Below, one piece after another: positions 44,706 to 53,775 of a DNA stretch of 58,085 bases. Made by a program: the position numbers and the translations under genes. Every line of letters begins with the position of its first letter. Position 1 is the stretch's first letter. Under the pieces are notes generated by a model. It saw nothing but the letters and a program-made list of their open reading frames with translations. It searched no databases and was not told the DNA's origin. Source of the DNA: Gammaproteobacteria bacterium (lineage in GTDB: Bacteria > Pseudomonadota > Gammaproteobacteria > SZUA-140); contig WFVD01000030.1 in assembly GCA_015491865.1 (NCBI GenBank), forward strand, positions 1 through 58,085, in the 5' to 3' direction.

Positions 44706-45878
44706 ATGTATAAAGTCCAGACGCTGAACAACATCTCTGACCTCGGTCTGAAACGGCTACCGCTGGGGCAGTATACCGTGGACGATGAGGTGGCGGAGCC
44801 CGATGCCATTCTAGTGCGTTCCACCAAAATGCACGACATGGCGCTTGCCAATTCGCTCAAGGCGATTGGCCGCGCGGGTGCGGGTGTTAATAACATTCCT
44901 GTTGATGCGATGACGAAACGCGGCGTGGCGGTGTTTAACTCGCCCGGTGCCAACGCCAACGCGGTGAAAGAGCTGGTGCTTGCCGGGATGCTGCTGGCGA
45001 GCCGCAACATCTGTCAGGCGTGGGACTATGCACGCAACCTTGAAGGCGATGATGCCGCCATTCATAAACAGGTAGAAGCAGGCAAAAAACACTATGTTGG
45101 GGTTGAACTACCGGGGCGCACACTGGGCGTGGTCGGGCTGGGTGCGATCGGCGTACAGGTGACCAATGCCGCGCTTAAACTGGGGATGAATGTGGTGGGG
45201 TATGACCCCAGCATCACGGTACGCAGCGCGTGGCGACTGTCTGCCGAGGCGACGCAGGCGCATAGCATCGAAGAGCTGCTGTCGCAGGTAGACTATGTCT
45301 CTTTCCATGTTCCTCTGGTTGAGGCGACCACGCAGATGATCAATGCCGAACGGATCAAACTGATGAAAGACGGCGCGGTGGTGTTGAACTTTTCGCGCGA
45401 CGGGATCGTCGATGATGCCGCCGTATGTGATGCGATTGAAGCGGGCAAGCTCTACGCCTATGTCTGTGACTACGCCAGCAACACCCTGAAGCGCCATGAG
45501 CGTGTGATTACGTTGCCGCATATCGGCGCTTCAACCGTAGAAGCGGAGGATAACTGTGCAGTGATGGTGGTTGACCAGATTCGCGACTATCTGGAGAATG
45601 GCAATATTGTCAATTCGGTTAACTTCCCTGAGGTGGTGATGCCACGCAGTGGAAGCCCGGCGGATTCACGTATCGCGATCGTCAACTCAAATGTACCGAA
45701 TATGGTCGGGCAGATCTCAACCGCGATGGCCGATGCCAACCTTAACATTATCGATCTGCTGAACAAATCGCGTGGCGATGTCGCTTACACACTGGCGGAT
45801 GTCGAAGGTGACATCCCTGCGGCTGTGGTGGAGAAAATCAGAGCGATTGATGGTGTGGTGTGTGTCCGAACACTATAG
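44706..45878 (+). CDS. serA: D-3-phosphoglycerate dehydrogenase
   Basis: A 390-residue D-2-hydroxyacid dehydrogenase. The NAD-binding motif is LGVVGLGAIGVQVTNAALKL, the substrate region includes GRAGAGVNNIPVDAMTKRGV, and the catalytic triad residues lie in NFSRDGIVDDAAV, YVCDYASN and TLPHIGASTVEAE. A C-terminal ACT domain (about 310-390, VPNMVGQISTAMADANLNII) suggests allosteric serine control. It is the short, ACT-bearing serA type found between serC and pheA in some gammaproteobacteria. It oxidises 3-phosphoglycerate, feeding SerC upstream. Confidence 0.94.
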   Translation: MYKVQTLNNISDLGLKRLPLGQYTVDDEVAEPDAILVRSTKMHDMALANSLKAIGRAGAGVNNIPVDAMTKRGVAVFNSPGANANAVKELVLAGMLLASRNICQAWDYARNLEGDDAAIHKQVEAGKKHYVGVELPGRTLGVVGLGAIGVQVTNAALKLGMNVVGYDPSITVRSAWRLSAEATQAHSIEELLSQVDYVSFHVPLVEATTQMINAERIKLMKDGAVVLNFSRDGIVDDAAVCDAIEAGKLYAYVCDYASNTLKRHERVITLPHIGASTVEAEDNCAVMVVDQIRDYLENGNIVNSVNFPEVVMPRSGSPADSRIAIVNSNVPNMVGQISTAMADANLNIIDLLNKSRGDVAYTLADVEGDIPAAVVEKIRAIDGVVCVRTL

Positions 45879-45902
45879 GTTTTTTGCTTTGGGTCAATTG
45901 AG

Positions 45903-46985
45903 ATGAGCGATACAGATGGTCTGCAGGCGGTGCGTGCGCGTATTGATGAGATCGACGAAAAGATTCAGGCGTTGATTTCCGAGCGGGCCAGATGTGCCGA
46001 GGAGGTGGCGCGCCACAAGGGCGATGGCCCCGATGTTGTTTACTACCGCCCGGAGCGTGAAGCGCAGGTGCTGCGCACGGTGATGGCGCGTAATAAAGGA
46101 CCGCTCGATGATGAGACGATGGCGCGCCTTTTTCGTGAGATTATGTCGTCATGTCTGGCGCTGCAGTATCCAATGAAGATTGCCTTTCTGGGGCCTGCCG
46201 GCACCTTCACCCAGGCGGCCGCAACCAAACATTTTGGCAGTGCGGTGACGACGGTACCGATGGCGGCGATTGATGATATTTTCCGCGAGGTTGAAGCGGG
46301 TCGCGCAAACTACGGTGTCGTGCCGGTAGAAAATTCAACCGAGGGGGTAGTGAACCACACCCTTGATATGTTTATGAACTCACCACTGAAGATCTGTGGT
46401 GAAGTTGAGCTGCGTATTCACCATAACTTGATGAGCAGGTCGAAAACGTTGGCGTCGATTAATAAACTATACGTGCATCACCAGGCGCATGCACAGTGCC
46501 GCGGCTGGCTGGATGCCAATCTGCCCGGAGTCGCTTACGTGGTGGTCAGCAGCAACGCAGAGGCGGCAAGGTGTGCGGCTGAAACGGAAGGGGCGGCCGC
46601 GATTGCCGGTGAGATGGCTGCTGAGATCTACCAGCTTGAGATTGTGGCGAGTAATATTGAAGATGAGCCAGACAACACCACCCGCTTTTTAGTGATTGGT
46701 AACCATCTGGCACAACCGAGTGGTCACGATAAAACATCATTACTGGTCTCGACCGCCAACAACCCGGGGGCACTGCACAAACTATTAAAAGTGTTTGCAG
46801 AAAATGATATTTCGATGACACGTATCGAATCGCGCCCGTCGCGGCGTGGTATGTGGGACTACGTCTTTTTTATCGATATTGAAGGGCATGAGCAGGACCC
46901 TGCAGTTGCGAAATCGCTACAGACCCTGCAACAGACGGCCTATATGGTCAAGGTGCTAGGCGCCTATCCCGATGCGGTGCTGTAA
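45903..46985 (+). CDS. pheA: Chorismate mutase / prephenate dehydratase
   Basis: A 360-residue bifunctional enzyme of phenylalanine synthesis. An AroQ-type chorismate mutase is at about residues 5-92 (LQAVRARIDEIDEKIQALIS, VVYYRPEREAQVLRTV), prephenate dehydratase at about 95-275 (FLGPAGTFTQAAATKHFG, VPVENSTEGVVNHTLD, DNTTRFLVIG) with the TRF motif, and a C-terminal ACT domain with the ESRPS phenylalanine-sensing motif (MTRIESRPSRRGMWDYVFFI). Feedback inhibition by phenylalanine is expected from the family. It lies 24 bases after serA. Confidence 0.97.
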   Translation: MSDTDGLQAVRARIDEIDEKIQALISERARCAEEVARHKGDGPDVVYYRPEREAQVLRTVMARNKGPLDDETMARLFREIMSSCLALQYPMKIAFLGPAGTFTQAAATKHFGSAVTTVPMAAIDDIFREVEAGRANYGVVPVENSTEGVVNHTLDMFMNSPLKICGEVELRIHHNLMSRSKTLASINKLYVHHQAHAQCRGWLDANLPGVAYVVVSSNAEAARCAAETEGAAAIAGEMAAEIYQLEIVASNIEDEPDNTTRFLVIGNHLAQPSGHDKTSLLVSTANNPGALHKLLKVFAENDISMTRIESRPSRRGMWDYVFFIDIEGHEQDPAVAKSLQTLQQTAYMVKVLGAYPDAVL

Positions 46986-47056
46986 CGTGCAGGCGCGATC
47001 CACTATCATCTTTTGCATTAACCATTTAACAATATTTTAGAACCAGGAAAAGTAAC

Positions 47057-48073
47057 ATGATTATTATCATGAGTAACAAGGCTGCGGATGAGCAGGTAAA
47101 CGCAGTGGAAGAGAAACTGGCCCAGATGGGGCTTAGCTCGAATGTGTCGCGCGGTATTCAGCGTATCGTCATTGGTGCGATTGGTGACGAGCAGGCGGTG
47201 GATCAGGAGGCGCTTGAGGCGCTGCGTGGCGTTGATAAAGTGGTGCGGGTGATGAAGCCCTATAAGATTGTGGCGCGTGAATCACATGAAAAGAGCACCG
47301 TGATTGATGTTGCTGGAGTACCGGTCGGTGGCGCTACTGTACAGGTGATCGGTGGCCCTTGCTCGGTTGAGACTGCGGCGCAGATGGCCGCCTCTGCTGA
47401 AGGGGTAGCAGCGGCAGGTTGTCGTTTGATGCGCGGTGGCGCGTTTAAGCCTCGTACCAGTCCCTACTCCTTTCAGGGGGTCGGGGTGGACGGTTTGACG
47501 ATGTTTCGCGAAGCGGCAAACCAGCACAATCTACCTATCGTGACCGAGCTGATGGATGTGCGCATGCTTGACACCTTCCTTGAACACCACGTTGATGTGA
47601 TCCAGATTGGAACCCGAAATATGCAGAACTTTGATCTGCTGAAAGAGGTGGGGCGAACACAGGTACCGGTGATTCTGAAGCGTGGCATGTGCGCGACTAT
47701 CTCTGAGTGGCTGATGTCTGCGGAGTACATCGCCGCGGGTGGTAACCACAACATCATCTTCTGTGAGCGTGGCGTGCGTTCATTCGAGACCGCATACCGC
47801 AATATGCTCGATGTGACTGCGATTCCAGTCTTAAAGCGTGAAACGCATCTGCCGGTGATTGTCGATCCAAGTCATGCCGGCGGTAAGGCGTGGATGGTGC
47901 CGGAACTGTCACGCGCAGCGGTCGCAGCCGGTGCGGATGGGCTGCTGGTTGAGATGCATCCGTGTCCGCAGGATGCGTGGTGTGATGCGGATCAGGCGCT
48001 AAGCCCTGTCGAACTATCTGCGTTGATGGTTGAACTGGGCGGCATCGCACGCGTTATTGGGCGTGACATCTAA
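47057..48073 (+). CDS. aroF: 3-deoxy-7-phosphoheptulonate (DAHP) synthase, type I-beta
   Basis: A 338-residue enzyme that starts the shikimate pathway from phosphoenolpyruvate and erythrose-4-phosphate. An N-terminal ferredoxin-like regulatory domain (MIIIMSNKAADEQVNAVEEK to about residue 72) precedes a TIM barrel with GGPCSVET, RGGAFKPRTSPYSFQG, VILKRGMCATISEWLMSAEY, and VDPSHAGGKAWMV. This is the I-beta (Bacillus/Thermotoga) type, not the E. coli AroFGH type. It sits where Pseudomonas has hisC2 between pheA and tyrA. CAGGAAA gives a good ribosome-binding site. Confidence 0.93.
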   Translation: MIIIMSNKAADEQVNAVEEKLAQMGLSSNVSRGIQRIVIGAIGDEQAVDQEALEALRGVDKVVRVMKPYKIVARESHEKSTVIDVAGVPVGGATVQVIGGPCSVETAAQMAASAEGVAAAGCRLMRGGAFKPRTSPYSFQGVGVDGLTMFREAANQHNLPIVTELMDVRMLDTFLEHHVDVIQIGTRNMQNFDLLKEVGRTQVPVILKRGMCATISEWLMSAEYIAAGGNHNIIFCERGVRSFETAYRNMLDVTAIPVLKRETHLPVIVDPSHAGGKAWMVPELSRAAVAAGADGLLVEMHPCPQDAWCDADQALSPVELSALMVELGGIARVIGRDI

Positions 48074-48088
48074 CCAGGGCTTAATCCA

Positions 48089-48970
48089 TTGAGCAGACCC
48101 AGTCAGCCATTCTCCAGCCAACGTTTGACAATTATCGGCGTTGGCCTGATTGGTGGCTCGCTGGCGCGCGCGCTGCGTCGTACCGGGCGATGTGGTGAGA
48201 TTGTAGGCTGTGGCCGTGATGAGGCGCATCTACAGAAAGCGCTTGAACTAGGGGTGATTGATCGCTACGAGCTGGAGGTGGCGTCGGCCGTTGCGGGTGC
48301 CGATGTGGTGGTGCTGGCGGTCCCTTTGCGTGCGATGCTCTCTGTGTTAAAGCAGATGGTGCCAGCACTTTCACCAGCGGTGGTGATCACCGATGTCGGT
48401 AGCGCCAAAGGGTGTGTGGTTGAAGAAGCGCGAGCGGTTCTCGGTAGTCGATTGGCTGACTTTGTGCCGGGACACCCCATTGCCGGTACGGAAAAAAGCG
48501 GTGTTGAGGCGTCGTTTGCTGAGCTGTTTGACCATCGCAGCGTGATTCTAACCCCGGTTGAAGAGACTGATGCAGCGAAGTGCGCACGCGTCAGCGCAAT
48601 GTGGCAAGCTGCTGGCGCTAATGTCACGGAGATGGCCGTACCGCACCATGATGAGGTGTTGGCGGCAACCAGCCATCTGCCACACCTGCTGGCATTTTCG
48701 CTGGTTAATACACTCGCCAGTCTTGATGAAAGTAGAGATATCTTTGCATACGCTGCGGGTGGGTTTCGCGATTTTACCCGTATCGCCTCGAGTGACCCGC
48801 TGATGTGGCGTGACATCTGTATGGAAAACCGCGATGCGGTACTGGAGGTGCTACAGCACTTCAATAACGACCTCCGGCAGCTTGAAGAGGCGGTGCGCGA
48901 TAATGATGGTGATGCAGTAGTGAATGTCTTTACGCGAGCAAAAGAGACGCGTGACCGTTTTTGCGGTTGA
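48089..48970 (+). CDS. tyrA: Prephenate dehydrogenase
   Basis: A 293-residue NAD(P)-dependent enzyme of tyrosine synthesis. The Rossmann motif is TIIGVGLIGGSLARALRRTG, followed by VGSAKGCVVEEA, the HPIAGTEKSGVEAS substrate loop and SHLPHLLAFSLVNTLASL. No in-frame ATG is available near the start; TTG 48089 with AGGG at 48076-48079 is the best start. It is a separate gene here, whereas in Pseudomonas tyrA is fused to aroA. It ends before aroA with a 48-base gap. Confidence 0.95.
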   Translation: MSRPSQPFSSQRLTIIGVGLIGGSLARALRRTGRCGEIVGCGRDEAHLQKALELGVIDRYELEVASAVAGADVVVLAVPLRAMLSVLKQMVPALSPAVVITDVGSAKGCVVEEARAVLGSRLADFVPGHPIAGTEKSGVEASFAELFDHRSVILTPVEETDAAKCARVSAMWQAAGANVTEMAVPHHDEVLAATSHLPHLLAFSLVNTLASLDESRDIFAYAAGGFRDFTRIASSDPLMWRDICMENRDAVLEVLQHFNNDLRQLEEAVRDNDGDAVVNVFTRAKETRDRFCG

Positions 48971-49018
48971 GCCGTCGGCTCCCGTTTAATTTTTAATGAC
49001 TGTTTGGAAATTGTAGAT

Positions 49019-50341
49019 ATGTCAGGTTCAAACCTAGTATTCAACCTCTCGCCGGGGGGGCATCTCAGCGGTGAAATCCGTGTCGCAGGAGATAAGTCGA
49101 TTTCACACCGCGCCATTATGCTCGGCTCACTGGCCAATGGCGTGACTGAGATCAGCGGGTTTCTTGAAGGTGACGACAGCCTCGCGACATTAAATGCCTT
49201 TCGTGCGATGGGGGTTCAGATCGATGGCCCGACCAACGGCAAGGTCACTATTCATGGTGTCGGGATGCATGGCCTCAAGCCACCTCAAGGTGTACTGGAT
49301 CTGGGTAACTCAGGCACCTCGATGCGGCTACTTTCCGGGTTGCTGTCGGGGCAGTCGTTTGATGTTGAGATGGTGGGTGACCGCTCATTAAACGCGCGCC
49401 CGATGAAGCGTATCACTGTGCCGCTGGCGATGATGGGGGCGGTGGTAGAAGGAACCGACGCCGGCACACCACCATTAAAGGTGAAAGGGGGCCAGCAGCT
49501 GAAGGGGATTTTATATAAAATGCCGATGGCCAGTGCGCAGGTCAAATCATCGTTACTGCTGGCGGGGCTCTATGCCGAGGGTGAGACCTGCGTGATCGAG
49601 CCGGCACCGACCCGGGACCACACCGAACGGATGTTACAGGGGTTTGGTTATGAGGTGCGTGTCAATGGTCACGCCGCCTCGCTTTCAGGTGGGGGCGAGC
49701 TACAGGCGACGCGCATCGATGTCCCTGCCGACATCTCGTCCGCGACCTTTTTTATGGTGGGCGCCGCAATTGCACCCAAATCAGATGTGTTGTTACAGCA
49801 TGTCGGCATCAATCCAACCCGTATCGGCGTGATCAACATTCTGCGTCAGATGGGGGGGGCTATCGAAGTGCAGAATGAACGTGTGGTTGGTGGTGAGCCG
49901 GTGGCCGATATTCGTGTGCGATCAAGTCAGCTACGCGGCATTCAGATCCCGCAGGATCAGGTGCCTCTGGCGATCGATGAATTTCCAGCGCTATTTGTCG
50001 CAGCCGCCTGCGCCGAGGGTGAGACGGTGTTGACGGGAGCAGAGGAGCTGCGCGTTAAAGAGACCGACCGGATTCAGGTGATGGCCGATGGACTGAAGGC
50101 GCTGGGGGTGGCGGCGACACCCACTGCGGACGGGATGGTGATCCGCGGTGGAGAGATTTGCGGTGGCTGTGTCGATAGTGGCGGCGACCACCGCATCGCG
50201 ATGTCGTTTGCGATGGCGGCGCTGCGCGCCAGTGGCGAGATCAAAATCCTCGACTGTGCCAACGTAAACACCTCCTTTCCAGGGTTTGTAGCGCTCGCCC
50301 AGCGTGCCGGGCTGTCGATCTCCAGCGATCATCAGGGGTGA
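49019..50341 (+). CDS. aroA: 3-phosphoshikimate 1-carboxyvinyltransferase (EPSP synthase)
   Basis: 440 residues from ATG 49019; the frame extends to TTG 49004 but the start at MSGSNLVFNLSPGG fits the family better. Motifs are VAGDKSISHRAIMLGSLANG, LGNSGTSMRLLSGLL, the substrate motif TVPLAMMGAVVEG, and the C-terminal EELRVKETDRIQVMADGLKA with active-site Glu and Asp. The GDKSISHR sequence makes it class II-like (as in Pseudomonas and Bacillus), while the glycine of GNSGTSMR is kept. It produces EPSP for chorismate. It overlaps nothing and precedes cmk by eight bases. Confidence 0.97.
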   Translation: MSGSNLVFNLSPGGHLSGEIRVAGDKSISHRAIMLGSLANGVTEISGFLEGDDSLATLNAFRAMGVQIDGPTNGKVTIHGVGMHGLKPPQGVLDLGNSGTSMRLLSGLLSGQSFDVEMVGDRSLNARPMKRITVPLAMMGAVVEGTDAGTPPLKVKGGQQLKGILYKMPMASAQVKSSLLLAGLYAEGETCVIEPAPTRDHTERMLQGFGYEVRVNGHAASLSGGGELQATRIDVPADISSATFFMVGAAIAPKSDVLLQHVGINPTRIGVINILRQMGGAIEVQNERVVGGEPVADIRVRSSQLRGIQIPQDQVPLAIDEFPALFVAAACAEGETVLTGAEELRVKETDRIQVMADGLKALGVAATPTADGMVIRGGEICGGCVDSGGDHRIAMSFAMAALRASGEIKILDCANVNTSFPGFVALAQRAGLSISSDHQG

Positions 50342-50349
50342 AATGAGCG

Positions 50350-51048
50350 ATGAGTGAGCGGAAGATTGCATCAGAGGTCGCCCCCGTCATCACCATTGAT
50401 GGCCCCAGCGGCTCCGGAAAAGGGACCGTGAGCCGCCTCATTGCGAACCACCTCGGCTGGCATTTTCTGGATAGCGGCGCGCTATATCGCCTGGTGGCGC
50501 TGGCGGCATTAAAACGCCAGCTTGAGCTGGATAAAGAATCTGAGATCTCCCAGGTTGCCAGAGGGTTGGCTGTTGAGTTTAAGGTTGATTCTAGCGCAGG
50601 TGAGCCGCAGATATTACTTGAAGGGCGCGTCGTTGGCAGTGAGATCCGCAGCGAGACGTGCGGCGATGCAGCTTCAAAGGTGGCGGCGCTGCCGGCTGTA
50701 CGTGAGGCGCTGCTGGCGCGTCAGCGTGACTTTAGAGTCATGCCGGGCCTGGTGGCCGATGGGCGAGATATGGGGAGTGTCGTTTTCCCGGACGCTGCGC
50801 TTAAGATTTTCCTCGATGCAAGCCCCGAGGAACGCGCCCAGAGGCGCTATAAACAGTTGAAAGAAAAGGGGATGAGTGCTAATCTCTGCGATCTTCTGGA
50901 AGAGATCAAAGCGCGAGATGCGAGGGACAGAAATCGCAGCGTAGCGCCGTTGGTACCCGCACCCGGAGCGATATTGATCGATTCAACGAAACAAAGTATC
51001 GATGAAGTGGTCGCGGGGATTTTAGAAAAATACTCCAGACTCGGCTGA
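50350..51048 (+). CDS. cmk: Cytidylate kinase
   Basis: A 232-residue P-loop kinase that phosphorylates CMP and dCMP. The Walker A is TIDGPSGSGKGTVSRLIA, followed by FLDSGALYRLVALAALKR, the nucleotide-binding VADGRDMGSVVFPDAALKIF and the lid DASPEERAQRRYKQLKEKG with RDRNRSVAPLVPAPGAILID. Length is in the usual range of 220-230. The aroA-cmk-rpsA order is widely conserved; cmk starts eight bases after the aroA stop and probably belongs to the same operon. Confidence 0.98.
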   Translation: MSERKIASEVAPVITIDGPSGSGKGTVSRLIANHLGWHFLDSGALYRLVALAALKRQLELDKESEISQVARGLAVEFKVDSSAGEPQILLEGRVVGSEIRSETCGDAASKVAALPAVREALLARQRDFRVMPGLVADGRDMGSVVFPDAALKIFLDASPEERAQRRYKQLKEKGMSANLCDLLEEIKARDARDRNRSVAPLVPAPGAILIDSTKQSIDEVVAGILEKYSRLG

Positions 51049-51233
51049 GTGAGGGGTGGATTTGTACAGGATGTTCTTCGATTTTGATGGTATTAATGTA
51101 TGGTTTTATCGATAACAGAGTCTTGGGGCAGTTTATTAACTAAATAACCGTGTAAGCGGTTTCAACAATCGGGTTCGCTGCATAACGCTATTGAGGCTGG
51201 ATGTGTTTAAGTGGATCAAGGGTTTTTTAAATA

Positions 51234-52910
51234 ATGAGTGAAAGTTTCGCGCAACTCTTTGAAGAGAGTCAGGTAGAAAAATTAATGCGTCCAGGCGCTA
51301 TCGTAACTGGTGTTGTGATGGCGGTTGGGCCCGATGTGGTCGTTGTTAATGCAGGGCTTAAGTCTGAAGGTGTTATTCCCCTTGAGCAGTTCCTGAATGA
51401 GAAGGGTGAGCCCGAAGTCGCTGTTGGCGATGAGGTTGATGTCGCCCTTGATGCAATTGAAGATGGTTTTGGCGAAACAAGACTTTCTCGTGAGAAAGCG
51501 AAGCGAGCGAAACTTTGGGACGAGCTTGAAGAGGCTCTTGAAAGCAGTGCAATTGTAACCGGTGTTATCACTGGCAAGGTGAAGGGCGGCTTCACCGTTG
51601 AGATTGGTGCAGTGCGCGCATTCCTGCCGGGTTCTCTGGTCGATGTTCGTCCAGTGCGCGACACCTCATATCTTGAAGGTAAGGACCTTGAATTTAAGGT
51701 TGTCAAACTTGATCGTAAGCGTAACAACGTCGTTGTCTCTCGCCGTGCAGTGGTTGAGAAAGAGAGCAGTGCCGAGCGTGAAGAGCTGCTTGCTAACCTT
51801 CAGGAAGGGCAGGTTATTAAGGGCGTGGTTAAGAACCTTACCGATTACGGTGCATTTATCGACCTGGGCGGTATCGATGGCCTGCTCCATATTACCGACA
51901 TGGCGTGGAAACGGGTCAAGCAGCCTTCTGAGATCGTTAACATTGGTGACGAGATCGACGTTAAGGTGCTGAAATTTGATAAAGAGCGTAACCGCGTGTC
52001 GCTTGGCCTGAAACAGATGGGGGAAGATCCATGGGGTAATCTGACCCGTCGCTATCCAGTCGGCCATCAGGTCTTCGGTAAAGTGACCAACATCGCAGAT
52101 TACGGCTGCTTTGTTGAGATTGAAGATGGCGTTGAGGGGCTGGTTCACGTCTCTGAAATGGACTGGACCAACAAAAACATCCACCCTTCCAAGGTTGTTC
52201 ACCTGGGCGATGAGGTTGAGGTTAAAGTACTGGATATCGATGAAGAGCGCCGCCGTATTTCGCTTGGCATGAAGCAGTGTTTCTCGAACCCATGGGAGGA
52301 GTTTGCCGCTACCCATAATAAGGGTGACAAGCTGACCGGTACCATTAAGTCGATCACTGATTTTGGTGTATTCGTTGGGCTGACCGGTAGTATTGATGGG
52401 CTGCTGCATCTCTCTGATCTTTCGTGGAACGTCTCTGGCGAAGAGGCGGTTCATAACTACAAGAAGGGTGACGAGATCGATGCGGTCATTCTTGCGATCG
52501 ACCCGGAGCGGGAGCGTATTTCACTGGGCGTTAAGCAGCTTGAGCGCGACCCGTTTTCCAACTATGTTGCCGATCATCCTAAAGGTGAGATCGTTAAGGG
52601 TGTCGTGAGCGAGGTTGATGCCAAGGGTGCAATTGTGACGCTGGCCGAGAGTGTTGAAGGTCATCTTCGCGCATCTGAGCTAGCGCGTGATCGTGTAGAA
52701 GATGCGCGTACCGTGTTGACAGTGGGCGATGAAATTGAAGCGCGTTTCATGGGCGTTGATCGTAAGAACCGCACAATCATGCTCTCTGTTAAAGCGAAAG
52801 ATGCCTATGAAGAGGCGGCCGCAGTTAAAGATTACAGCCAGTCTTCTGCATCAACAGGCTCAACTACACTGGGCGATCTGTTGAAAGAGAAAATGGAAGG
52901 CAACTCGTAG
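51234..52910 (+). CDS. rpsA: 30S ribosomal protein S1
   Basis: A 558-residue protein with six S1 (OB-fold) repeats, starting near residues 20, 105, 190, 277, 364 and 450. It binds mRNA upstream of the start codon and helps unfold it on the 30S subunit. Repeats show typical text such as [40 protein letters not shown] and [20 protein letters not shown]. The ribosome-binding site is weak (AAGGG, 11 bases before the ATG), as expected of a gene repressed by its own product in enterobacteria. The 185-base AT-rich leader region after cmk likely holds its promoter, which I could not define. Confidence 0.98.
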   Translation: MSESFAQLFEESQVEKLMRPGAIVTGVVMAVGPDVVVVNAGLKSEGVIPLEQFLNEKGEPEVAVGDEVDVALDAIEDGFGETRLSREKAKRAKLWDELEEALESSAIVTGVITGKVKGGFTVEIGAVRAFLPGSLVDVRPVRDTSYLEGKDLEFKVVKLDRKRNNVVVSRRAVVEKESSAEREELLANLQEGQVIKGVVKNLTDYGAFIDLGGIDGLLHITDMAWKRVKQPSEIVNIGDEIDVKVLKFDKERNRVSLGLKQMGEDPWGNLTRRYPVGHQVFGKVTNIADYGCFVEIEDGVEGLVHVSEMDWTNKNIHPSKVVHLGDEVEVKVLDIDEERRRISLGMKQCFSNPWEEFAATHNKGDKLTGTIKSITDFGVFVGLTGSIDGLLHLSDLSWNVSGEEAVHNYKKGDEIDAVILAIDPERERISLGVKQLERDPFSNYVADHPKGEIVKGVVSEVDAKGAIVTLAESVEGHLRASELARDRVEDARTVLTVGDEIEARFMGVDRKNRTIMLSVKAKDAYEEAAAVKDYSQSSASTGSTTLGDLLKEKMEGNS

Positions 52911-52921
52911 TTGATTCATGT

Positions 52922-52974
52922 CTGATCGGCTCTCCCTTGTTATTGCAAAATATCGTGTAACAAGGGATGATCAG
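52922..52974 (+). other. Large hairpin between rpsA and ihfB
   Basis: CCCTTGTTA (52934-52942) pairs exactly with TAACAAGGG (52958-52966), and outside it CTGATC (52922-52927) pairs with GATCAG (52969-52974). The loop is 15 bases. There is no T-tract, so it looks like an mRNA processing or stability element more than a terminator. Confidence 0.5.
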
Positions 52975-53021
52975 ATATATACAGTCGTGTGTAGCGCTTT
53001 ATCTGTTTTGGGGCGGAATAA

Positions 53022-53327
53022 ATGACAAAATCTGAGTTAATTGAAATCATCGCGCAGAAGCAAAAGCATCTATCGTATAAGGATATCGAATATGCTGTGA
53101 AAACCATGATCGAACAGATGGCTCAGTCACTCGCGAGTGGTGAGCGAATCGAAATTCGTGGTTTTGGTAGCTTCTCCTTGCATTTTCGTCCACCAAGAAT
53201 GGGGCGCAATCCAAAGACAGGTGAGCCGGTACCGCTTTCAGGGAAGTATGTACCGCACTTTAAACCAGGTAAGGAATTGCGTGAACGGGTGAATGAGAGT
53301 ATCGGGACAACAACGATTCAGGAATGA
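53022..53327 (+). CDS. ihfB: Integration host factor subunit beta
   Basis: A 101-residue HU/IHF-fold DNA-bending protein. It has the IHF-beta start [20 protein letters not shown], the [20 protein letters not shown] arm and the intercalating-proline segment [20 protein letters not shown], ending [12 protein letters not shown]. With IhfA it bends DNA sharply at promoters and recombination sites. The position after rpsA is the standard one. GGGGCGGAATAA lies before the ATG. Confidence 0.98.
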   Translation: MTKSELIEIIAQKQKHLSYKDIEYAVKTMIEQMAQSLASGERIEIRGFGSFSLHFRPPRMGRNPKTGEPVPLSGKYVPHFKPGKELRERVNESIGTTTIQE

Positions 53328-53402
53328 TCTTGTTTGATTGGCCTAATGATAACTTCAAAGCCTATCGAGCAGAAGAACTTCACATAGAAGGGGTGTGATG
53401 AC

Positions 53403-53636
53403 ATGATGAAAATCTTTTTATTTATTTTTACGTTGGTAATTCTGATACTCGGCGCGAGCTTTACACTACTGAATGCAGAGCCGGTCCAGGTGAATTACTA
53501 CTTTGGAACGGCTGAGGTTGCATTGTCAGTAATCCTGGTGGGTACATTGGTCGTTGGGGCGCTAATTGGTGTCTCTGCCACCATGGGTAAGCTGCTATGC
53601 CTTAAGCTTCAGCTATCCAGATTGCGTCGCTCCTGA
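53403..53636 (+). CDS. lapA: LapA-like membrane protein (DUF1049)
   Basis: A 77-residue protein with two transmembrane helices (about residues 2-22 and 37-58), the LapA layout: MKIFLFIFTLVILILGASFT, then LNAEPVQVNYYFGTAEVALS, and VILVGTLVVGALIGVSATMG. In E. coli LapA works with LapB to control LpxC turnover and lipopolysaccharide amount. This copy ends soon after the second helix, shorter than E. coli LapA (about 100 residues), and the lapB gene that usually follows is missing. ATG 53403 or 53406 may be used. Confidence 0.88.
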   Translation: MMKIFLFIFTLVILILGASFTLLNAEPVQVNYYFGTAEVALSVILVGTLVVGALIGVSATMGKLLCLKLQLSRLRRS

Positions 53637-53689
53637 TTAATAGCGTCTGCAAATCCTGCTGATCTGGCAGTCATAATGTTTGAATACGA

Positions 53690-53715
53690 AGCCCCATTTT
53701 ATAATGGGGCTTTTT
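53690..53715 (+). terminator. Rho-independent terminator after lapA
   Basis: AGCCCCATT (53690-53698) pairs exactly with AATGGGGCT (53703-53711), loop TTAT, followed by TTTT (53712-53715). It is a compact strong terminator ending the rpsA-ihfB-lapA side of the region. It lies inside the longest open frame of pyrF, so the pyrF start must be further downstream. Confidence 0.85.
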
Positions 53716-53775
53716 GTTATGAGCAAGGCTCATATCTGTTTGTCGATTAACGATCTGTTGTTGGAGGTGTGCGCC

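Noticed and set aside
48265-49137. Minus-strand ORF of 290 codons opposite tyrA
   Set aside because: The sense strand is unambiguous prephenate dehydrogenase; the antisense product is low-complexity Ser/Ala/Arg.
51666-52454. Minus-strand ORF of 262 codons opposite rpsA
   Set aside because: Sense strand is ribosomal protein S1 with six S1 repeats; long antisense frames are common in such codon use.
53680-53775. Extended N-terminus of PyrF
   Set aside because: It includes a strong terminator (53690-53715); GTG 53776 has a good ribosome-binding site.
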